Below, piece by piece: positions 7,914-13,033 of a stretch of DNA of 14,512 nucleotides. Origin of the DNA: JBGPBY01 sp041481485 (lineage in GTDB: Bacteria; Acidobacteriota; Terriglobia; 20CM-2-55-15); assembly GCA_041481485.1 (NCBI GenBank), contig JBGPBY010000142.1:1-14512 (forward strand), given 5' to 3'. Each line of letters starts with the position of its first letter. The stretch's first letter is position 1. A program made the translations under genes and the position numbers. The notes under the pieces were generated by a model. The model was given only the letters and a program-made list of their open reading frames with translations, was not told the origin of the DNA and made no database searches.

Positions 7914-9436
7914 TCGAACACCACCTCCATCGCAAACACTTCCTTCATCAGATCCGCTTTGTCACCCGCAGCCTGAATTTCGTCCGTCATATCCCCATCG
8001 CCGCACACCCGGATGGCCAGCGTCTTGTCCCCTTTCCTTTTGCATTCCACTTCGCGGACCTTGGATTGATGACCGTAATCGAGCGCATCGGCGACACGCA
8101 GAATGGCGCTCAATTTTCTCACCACATCCTGATGCGGCGAAGACAACTGGCTGAACGGCAAATGTTTCGGACTGGGGTGTGCTTTCCGGTGATAGCGCGC
8201 AATGTTGGCAATAATATCGAGCTCCACCGGATCAAAGGTTCCGGGGCCGGAACTCTTGATCAGATAGTAGGAATGCTTGTGATGTTTCTCGTAAGCGATA
8301 AACAGGCCGATATCGTGCAGCATCGCCGCCGCATGAAGAATACTGGAATAGCGGTCGGGCAAACCGTGCAGGTCTCTCATCTGCCCGAAAAAGTTCAATG
8401 ATAAACGCGACACCTGCAGGCAGTGCGTCTTTTCGTAATTGTACTTCTCGCCAATCTCCTCGAGCGATTCCGCGCGTTTTGCCTCTTCGTTCCAGGTTCC
8501 GATAAAGGCCGGAAAATTCTTCTGCAGCATGTCGACCATCAGACCGTCGCGCAGTCCGCGACCGGAGACGAAGACATAATCCAGCTCGAGTTCGGTCATC
8601 ATCGACAGCAGCACAGCGGAACCCGCAACCAGAATATCGGCGCGCCTTGGATCGCCGGCGATCGATGCGACTCGCTCATGCAGGGGCTGGCTTCGAAGCA
8701 GTTCGAAAAGACTCTTGAGCCGGCCGCGCCGCAAAACATATAGCGCCTCATGATGTGTTTCTCCGGTCAAACGCGCATCCATTTCGGCCAGGGACGTCAT
8801 CGTGCCGCCGCTGCCGAACACCATCGTGTATTTTTCTTTTGAAATCCGGCGCGCCGCCGGCGACACCTTCTGTTTTACAAATCGCGCGAGACTGTCGAGT
8901 TCGCGCTCAGTCGGCGGATCGTGTTTGATAAATCGTTCCGTCAGGCGTACAGCGCCAAGCGGGAGACTGAAGAGTGCGAACATGTTGGCGTGATTGCCAA
9001 CCGCAAGTTCAACACTACCGCCACCGATATCCATGAAAAGCCCGAGTGGCGGATCAAACTTGAGGCCGCTCAGAATTCCGAGGCTGATGAGCCGCGCTTC
9101 GTCTTCCTCAGACAGAATTTCCAGCGCTATTCCCAGCTTCGCCACATCCTCGATGAAGGCGGCGCCATCGCGCGCTTCGCGCATGGCGCTGGTGGCGATT
9201 GCTCGAATCGATGCCACATTGTTTCGATCCGCAACGTTTTTGAATTTTTTCAGCGCGTCGAGCGCTTCGCCCCGGCTTTCAGGATCCAGAGCGCCGGTTT
9301 CGAACACTTTGTGGCCGAGACGTGCGGGGCGGCGATCCTGTTCGATGATGCGATATGTTCCCGGCTGTTCCACCGCGGCGATCTGAAGACGGATGGCATT
9401 GCTGCCCGCATCAATGACTGCAAAGTTCGTTGGCAT
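7910..9436 (-). CDS. Ppx/GppA exopolyphosphatase-family phosphatase with C-terminal HD domain
   Basis: A 508-residue protein. The N-terminal 300 residues are an ASKHA-fold Ppx/GppA phosphatase: VIDAGSNAIRL (7-17) is the first phosphate-binding loop, ATSAMREARDG and EEDEARL are the usual middle motifs, MDIGGGSVELAVG the second phosphate loop, and VFGSGGTMTSLAEMDARL the third. The C-terminal part (about 320-508) is HD-like with HDIG at 374-377 and a downstream HKHSYYLI, as in the longer Ppx proteins. The family hydrolyses the terminal phosphate of polyphosphate and/or converts pppGpp to ppGpp; which one applies here cannot be decided. It follows the PhoB-like regulator by 24 bp and overlaps sixA, which links polyphosphate or alarmone turnover to phosphate sensing. 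No good Shine-Dalgarno sequence precedes the ATG. Confidence 0.92.
   Translation of the reverse strand: MPTNFAVIDAGSNAIRLQIAAVEQPGTYRIIEQDRRPARLGHKVFETGALDPESRGEALDALKKFKNVADRNNVASIRAIATSAMREARDGAAFIEDVAKLGIALEILSEEDEARLISLGILSGLKFDPPLGLFMDIGGGSVELAVGNHANMFALFSLPLGAVRLTERFIKHDPPTERELDSLARFVKQKVSPAARRISKEKYTMVFGSGGTMTSLAEMDARLTGETHHEALYVLRRGRLKSLFELLRSQPLHERVASIAGDPRRADILVAGSAVLLSMMTELELDYVFVSGRGLRDGLMVDMLQKNFPAFIGTWNEEAKRAESLEEIGEKYNYEKTHCLQVSRLSLNFFGQMRDLHGLPDRYSSILHAAAMLHDIGLFIAYEKHHKHSYYLIKSSGPGTFDPVELDIIANIARYHRKAHPSPKHLPFSQLSSPHQDVVRKLSAILRVADALDYGHQSKVREVECKRKGDKTLAIRVCGDGDMTDEIQAAGDKADLMKEVFAMEVVFE
7921..7929 (-). promoter_or_regulatory. Shine-Dalgarno site of sixA inside the Ppx/GppA gene
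   Basis: The minus strand reads TGGAGGTGG here, within the codons for the final MEVV of the Ppx/GppA protein. Its GGAGG core lies about 10 nt before the sixA ATG. It is one of the few strong ribosome sites in the window and supports coupled translation across the ATGA overlap. Confidence 0.75.
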
Positions 9437-9460
9437 TAAAGAATCAGGATAGCGTCAATT

Positions 9461-10135
9461 TCAGGAATTCGAAATCCGATATCCGACGCCGCGAACCGTC
9501 TCAACGCACACGCCGGGCTCACCAAGTTTTTCGCGCAGTCGCCGCACATGCGTGTCCAGCGTCCGTGAAGTTGCATCGCCGTGATATCCCCAAACCCGGT
9601 CCATCAATACGTCGCGGGTGAGCACATTGCCGCGAGCCTTCATGAGTTCGTAAAGAAGATCGAATTCCTTGACGGTCAGGTTCACTGTAGCTCCCGCTGA
9701 AATACATTGTCTCCGATCAGGAAAGATATCCACTTGTCCTGCACGAAGCACTTCGGAGTGTTCGCGGCCCGAGCGTCGAAGAATGGATTTCACGCGCAGC
9801 ACCAGTTCCCGCGGACTGAATGGCTTCGACACGTAGTCGTCTGCGCCAAGTTCGAATCCCACCACACGGTCGATCTCTTCGCCGCGCGCGGTCAGCATGA
9901 CGATGGGGATTCTTCGGGTGGAATCCTGCTGTCGCAGAATGCGGCAGACTTCCATGCCGTCGACATCGGGAAGCATGATGTCGAGGACGATCAGATCGGG
10001 GATCTGTTGGTGAACAAGCTCAAGGGCTCTTCGGCCAGTGGAGGCAGTCGCCACTTCGAATCCCGCCTGGCCCATGTTGTAAGTGACCAGGCGCTGGATG
10101 TCCGGATCGTCATCCACGATCAATACGCGTTCCAT
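9461..10135 (-). CDS. PhoB-like OmpR-family response regulator (pho operon copy)
   Basis: A 224-residue two-domain regulator. The receiver (1-120) has the acidic pair Asp8/Asp9, phospho-acceptor Asp52 in LDIMLPDVDG, Thr82 and Lys104 in the SKPF motif. The C-terminal winged helix (about 128-224) carries LTVKEFDLLYEL, VLTRDVLMDRVWG and the wing signature TLDTHVRRLREKLG, ending VRGVGYRI. This is the PhoB/OmpR arrangement. The start lies 26 bp inside phoU, preceded by CAGGA about 8 nt upstream, so it is coupled to phoU. Context (pstB, phoU, ppx) supports phosphate control, but no PhoR-type histidine kinase is encoded in the window. A second regulator of the same type stands at 11761. Which of the two is the true PhoB cannot be told from sequence alone. 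Confidence 0.93.
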   Translation of the reverse strand: MERVLIVDDDPDIQRLVTYNMGQAGFEVATASTGRRALELVHQQIPDLIVLDIMLPDVDGMEVCRILRQQDSTRRIPIVMLTARGEEIDRVVGFELGADDYVSKPFSPRELVLRVKSILRRSGREHSEVLRAGQVDIFPDRRQCISAGATVNLTVKEFDLLYELMKARGNVLTRDVLMDRVWGYHGDATSRTLDTHVRRLREKLGEPGVCVETVRGVGYRISNS

Positions 10136-10796
10136 GACGAATATCCTGCCCCCTGACGAGAAAGATCACCATCTCGGCAATATTTGCGGAATGATCGCCG
10201 ACCCGTTCGAGATGCTTCGCTATGAAAATCAGTTTCAGCGCGCGCGAAATGTACCGGGTGTCTTCCATCATATAGGTCAGCAGCTCCCGGAACATTTGCT
10301 CATACAGATCATCGATGGTGCGGTCGTCGCGAATCACCTTCTCGGCAAGTTCCGCATCGGAATTCACGAACGCATCCAGGCTGTTCTTCAGAATCCGCTG
10401 TGCGGCCTGCGCCATGATTGGAAAATCAATAAGCCGCTTCAGCACAGGTTCCTGAATCAGTTCCCTGGCCCGCTCCGCGATATTGACCGCAATGTCGCCG
10501 ATTCGCTCGATGTCGCGCACAATTTTGAGTGCGGTTGCAATGAAACGCAGATCACGGGCAACAGGCTGTTCGAGTGCGAGAACGCCATAGCAAAGGTTAT
10601 CGATTTCCAACTCAAGCTGGTCCAGAGTGTCGTCGCTCTTGATGACTTCATCGGCCAGAGATGGCCGCCGCTCGACGAGCGCGGTCATGGCGTCGGCAAT
10701 CATCTTTTCGGCATGATGCCCCATCAGGAGAAGTCTGTCCTTCAGTGTCCTCAGCTGCAGCTCAAAATTTTTACTGGTGTGTTCACGTTCAGACAT
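10110..10796 (-). CDS. phoU: Phosphate signalling protein PhoU
   Basis: A 228-residue all-alpha protein with the two-repeat structure of PhoU, close to the usual 220-240 residues. Each repeat carries the metal-binding signature of the family: RDIERIGDIAVNIAE in the first and KHLERVGDHSANIAEM in the second. PhoU sits at the membrane side of the Pst transporter and damps both phosphate import and PhoR/PhoB signalling when phosphate is plentiful. The gene starts 9 bp after pstB and its end overlaps the response regulator by 26 bp, a classic pstB-phoU-phoB order. No obvious Shine-Dalgarno sequence is seen before its ATG. Confidence 0.96.
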   Translation of the reverse strand: MSEREHTSKNFELQLRTLKDRLLLMGHHAEKMIADAMTALVERRPSLADEVIKSDDTLDQLELEIDNLCYGVLALEQPVARDLRFIATALKIVRDIERIGDIAVNIAERARELIQEPVLKRLIDFPIMAQAAQRILKNSLDAFVNSDAELAEKVIRDDRTIDDLYEQMFRELLTYMMEDTRYISRALKLIFIAKHLERVGDHSANIAEMVIFLVRGQDIRHGTRIDRG

Positions 10797-10805
10797 GCGT
10801 CTAAT

Positions 10806-11570
10806 TTAGCCGAATCGGCCGGTAATGTAATCTTCCGTTTCTCTGTTGCTGGGTGCGGTAAACAGCTTCTTGGTTTCACTGAACTCCACCAATCGGCCGT
10901 TAAGGAAAAAGCCGGTCTCGTCGGATACCCGCGCGGCCTGTTGCATGTTGTGGGTGACGATCACGATGGTGTAGTCCTGCTTGAGTTGGTAGATCAGTTC
11001 TTCAATCTTTGCGGTCGATATCGGATCCAGAGCCGACGCCGGCTCATCCATGAGAATAACCTCCGGTTCAACAGCCAGAGCCCTGGCAATACAAAGCCGC
11101 TGCTGCTGACCACCGGACAGGCTCATCGCGGATTTGCCGAGCCGGTCCTTGACCTCTTCCCACAGTGCCGCGCTGCGCAGTGTTTTCTCGACAATCTCGT
11201 CCATTTTGTGACGCTTCTTCGCGATGCGATTCACGCGCAAGCCATAGGCAACGTTGTCATAGATCGACATTGGAAACGGATTCGAACGCTGGAAAATCAT
11301 GCCGACGCGGCGGCGAAGCAGGATCAGATCCGTGAAATCCGAATAAATGTCCTGACCATCCAGCTCGATCCGGCCTTCGACGCGGATGTTCGGAATCAGC
11401 TCGTTCATGCGGTTCAGGGATCGGAGAAACGTCGATTTTCCACAACCGGAAGGTCCGATCAGAGCCGTGATGAAGCGTTCCCGAATCCGGAGATTGATGT
11501 CATGGAGGGCCTGCTGCGAACCATAAAAAAAATTCATCTGGCTGACTTTGATTTTTACAGTTTCACTCAT
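10806..11570 (-). CDS. pstB: Phosphate ABC transporter ATP-binding protein PstB
   Basis: A 254-residue ABC ATPase of standard PstB length. It has Walker A GPSGCGKST (39-47), the PstB-typical RSLNRMNELIPN and RVGMIFQRSNPFPMSIYDNV segments, the ABC signature LSGGQQQR, Walker B VILMDEP, the D-loop SALDP and the switch His in VTHNMQQA, ending DYITGRFG. PstB drives high-affinity phosphate uptake with PstA and PstC in the inner membrane and binding protein PstS. None of those three is in the window: the gene upstream is a divergent regulator, so they must be elsewhere or absent. It is the first gene of the minus-strand operon, and its leader contains a Pho-box-like repeat in the same orientation. 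No Shine-Dalgarno sequence is visible at the start. Confidence 0.97.
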   Translation of the reverse strand: MSETVKIKVSQMNFFYGSQQALHDINLRIRERFITALIGPSGCGKSTFLRSLNRMNELIPNIRVEGRIELDGQDIYSDFTDLILLRRRVGMIFQRSNPFPMSIYDNVAYGLRVNRIAKKRHKMDEIVEKTLRSAALWEEVKDRLGKSAMSLSGGQQQRLCIARALAVEPEVILMDEPASALDPISTAKIEELIYQLKQDYTIVIVTHNMQQAARVSDETGFFLNGRLVEFSETKKLFTAPSNRETEDYITGRFG

Positions 11571-11662
11571 GTTGAAGCGATGAATGGTTAGTCAGCACAC
11601 CATGAATCGGCCACAGACAATGTTGTCACCCGGTGAGGATAACGGACCAATGTTACGTTCGC

Positions 11663-11680
11663 GTGAACTGGCCGTGAACT
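11663..11680 (-). promoter_or_regulatory. Pho-box-like direct repeat facing pstB
   Basis: On the minus strand two identical heptamers AGTTCAC (11680-11674 and 11669-11663) are separated by GGCC, giving an exact 11-bp period. This 7-4-7 design is that of PhoB/PhoP binding sites; GTTCAC units in 11-bp steps are known from actinobacterial PHO boxes. A weak TAACAT (11655 down to 11650) follows after 7 nt and could be the -10 of pstB. The repeat is directly visible; the binding protein is inferred, with the two PhoB-like regulators on either side as candidates. Confidence 0.65.
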
Positions 11681-11704
11681 ATTCGCAACATATCTCGCGG
11701 AGAA

Positions 11705-11722
11705 TTGTCACCTAAAATTCAC
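11705..11722 (+). promoter_or_regulatory. Pho-box-like direct repeat facing the plus-strand response regulator
   Basis: TTGTCAC (11705-11711), spacer CTAA, then AATTCAC (11716-11722) gives two TCAC cores 11 bp apart in 7-4-7 form. This resembles the enterobacterial Pho box CTGTCAT-AWAW-CTGTCAY in the first half and the spacer; the second half is diverged. It lies 38 bp before the regulator ATG at 11761. A further identical TTGTCAC occurs at 11623-11629 without a partner. Its role in autoregulation is inferred. Confidence 0.5.
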
Positions 11723-11760
11723 GGTGTCGTTGCAGTCGTTTGTGATCTCCTGTTCCCGAT

Positions 11761-12456
11761 ATGAGCAAGAAAATACTGATCGCTGAAGACGAACAGGATC
11801 TGATACGACTTCTTAAATACAACCTTGAAAAGGAAGGATTTCGTGTCAGCTCAGTCACCGACGGAAGTCTTGTCCTCGCAGAAATCCGGCGCGAGGAGCC
11901 GGCATTGCTGATACTGGACGTAATGCTGCCCGGCATGGACGGACTGGAAATCTGCCGTCAAATGCGGCGCCACGATAAGTTCGGTGGAATTCCGATCCTG
12001 ATGCTGACGGCGCGAAGCGGCGAGGCCGATCGCGTTGTCGGACTCGAAATCGGCGCCGATGACTACGTCACCAAACCCTTCAGCATGCGGGAATTGATTG
12101 CACGCGTTCGCGCGCTGTTGCGCCGCCATGAACCGCTGACGCAACAAAACTCCGTGCAGCGCGGAAGCCTGATGATAGATCCGTCGGCGCATGCGGTGAG
12201 CGTCGCAGGCAAACAGGTCGAATTAAGTGCGCTGGAGTTCCGGCTGCTGTTGCATCTCGCATCAAATCCCGGACTGGTCTTCTCACGAGATCAACTTCTG
12301 GATCGCGTGTGGGGAAATGACCGGTCGGTCACACCGAGAAGCGTCGATGTGTATATCCGCCGCGTCCGGGAAAAGATAGAAACCGAACCCCAGCAACCCG
12401 CGTTCCTTCAAACAGTTCACGGTGTGGGCTATCGCTTCGCAGCAAGAGCGGACTGA
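11761..12456 (+). CDS. PhoB-like OmpR-family response regulator (orphan, divergent copy)
   Basis: A 231-residue regulator. The receiver has Glu9/Asp10, phospho-acceptor Asp53 in LDVMLPGMDG, Thr83 and Lys105 in YVTKPF. The winged-helix domain (about 130-231) shows LSALEFRLLLHL, VFSRDQLLDRVWG and SVDVYIRRVREKIE, with the GVGYRF ending. It is similar in plan to the regulator at 9461 but differs at many positions, so the two are older paralogues. It is divergent from the pst-pho operon across a 190-bp region carrying Pho-box-like repeats. No histidine kinase follows; the next 235 bp are non-coding. It could answer a distant PhoR, share one with its paralogue, or be fed by another donor. No convincing Shine-Dalgarno sequence is seen. 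Confidence 0.93.
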   Translation: MSKKILIAEDEQDLIRLLKYNLEKEGFRVSSVTDGSLVLAEIRREEPALLILDVMLPGMDGLEICRQMRRHDKFGGIPILMLTARSGEADRVVGLEIGADDYVTKPFSMRELIARVRALLRRHEPLTQQNSVQRGSLMIDPSAHAVSVAGKQVELSALEFRLLLHLASNPGLVFSRDQLLDRVWGNDRSVTPRSVDVYIRRVREKIETEPQQPAFLQTVHGVGYRFAARAD

Positions 12457-12493
12457 AGGGTAAGCGTGGGACGAGACTGCAGGGGATTAAGCG

Positions 12494-12522
12494 ACTGTAG
12501 GAGGGGGCGGTCTATGCCCCTC
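12494..12522 (+). repeat. GC-rich hairpin flanking the long inverted repeat (possible REP unit)
   Basis: CTGTAGG opens this stretch. GAGGGG (12501-12506) can pair with CCCCTC (12517-12522) around a GCGGTCTATG loop. The start and the GCGGTCTATG segment also occur in the right arm of the palindrome at 7264-7411 when read on the minus strand, which suggests a shared REP-like ancestry. CCCTC also forms the base of the 46-bp stem next door, so the two foldings exclude each other. Confidence 0.45.
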
Positions 12523-12615
12523 AAATGACAATTGAACATTGAACAGTGAACAATGAACATTTCTTCGGGGAAATGTTCATTGTTCACTGTTCAATGTTCA
12601 ATTGTCATTTGAGGG
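12518..12615. repeat. Perfect 46-bp inverted repeat built from TGAAC heptamers
   Basis: Bases 12518-12563 are exactly complementary to 12570-12615, with a 6-base TTCGGG loop (a C-UUCG-G tetraloop is an alternative tip). The left arm contains four successive heptamers from 12531: ATTGAAC twice, AGTGAAC, AATGAAC; the right arm has their complement. A further 13-bp palindrome GGCCGG-T-CCGGCC (12614-12626) abuts the right end. The element lies between the orphan regulator and the small plus-strand gene. No T-run follows, so it is not a standard intrinsic terminator. A perfect stem of this length is unusual and implies recent origin, gene-conversion-like repair or selection. The whole 12457-12691 gap contains no gene that I can support. 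Confidence 0.9.
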
Positions 12616-12680
12616 CCGGTCCGGCCACCTGTGCAATTGAGCAGTTCTGATCTGCACTTCGCTGCAATATCGTGGTGGTC

Positions 12681-12686
12681 AGGAGG
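12681..12686 (+). promoter_or_regulatory. Strong Shine-Dalgarno site of the small plus-strand gene
   Basis: AGGAGG stands 5 nt before the ATG at 12692. It is the best consensus ribosome site in the window and supports the small reading frame as a real, well translated gene. Confidence 0.8.
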
Positions 12687-12691
12687 GCAAC

Positions 12692-13006
12692 ATGAGTCCT
12701 GATGCAATGAAGTCCATCAACAGGATCAAAGAAAGTGTTTCCGAAATCGCCTCAAGGGTAAAAGAAACCGGCCGGGGAACCTCCGGAGTTCACCATGTTG
12801 CGAAGTTCCATCAAGGCGATGACAGGCTTACAGAATTCACCAGAGACATCGCCCGCAAAGTGGGAGCCGCGGCGGGCTATCTAACGCGATCGGATCTTAA
12901 CAGGATCAGCAAAGATATCGTGAGGTTGTGCCGTCAATTTCCGTCGCAGTCCATTGCCACGGCCATGGCCGTCGGTTTCCTGATTGGCCGGAGGCGGCGG
13001 AGCTGA
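12692..13006 (+). CDS. Small protein resembling YqjD/ElaB/DUF883 (membrane-anchored, hypothetical)
   Basis: A 104-residue protein. The N-terminal half is charged and helix-forming (NRIKESVSEIASRVKET). The C-terminus has a short hydrophobic stretch, SIATAMAVGFLIG, followed by RRRRS, after a QFPSQS segment. This layout resembles the DUF883/YqjD/ElaB group, whose C-terminus has a ...P..a...A...GFLiG.. anchor and whose E. coli members attach ribosomes to the membrane in stationary phase. The hydrophobic stretch is short for a full membrane span, so the assignment is a resemblance, not an identification. The perfect AGGAGG upstream supports expression. It lies downstream of the 46-bp inverted repeat and ends 27 bp before the convergent NYN gene, with no clear terminator between them. 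Confidence 0.75.
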   Translation: MSPDAMKSINRIKESVSEIASRVKETGRGTSGVHHVAKFHQGDDRLTEFTRDIARKVGAAAGYLTRSDLNRISKDIVRLCRQFPSQSIATAMAVGFLIGRRRRS

Positions 13007-13033
13007 CGCTTCAATTTTCCGTAAAACGACTCC

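Noticed and set aside
10083..11591. Long open frame on the plus strand, antisense to pstB and phoU
   Set aside because: Its translation shows no family motif, is rich in His/Arg/Gln from complementary codons, and lies entirely over well identified minus-strand genes.
12518..12615. Reading the 46-bp inverted repeat as a plain rho-independent terminator or a CRISPR array
   Set aside because: There is no T-run after the stem, the length is far above that of terminators, and the heptamers are contiguous, without the unique spacers of a CRISPR array.
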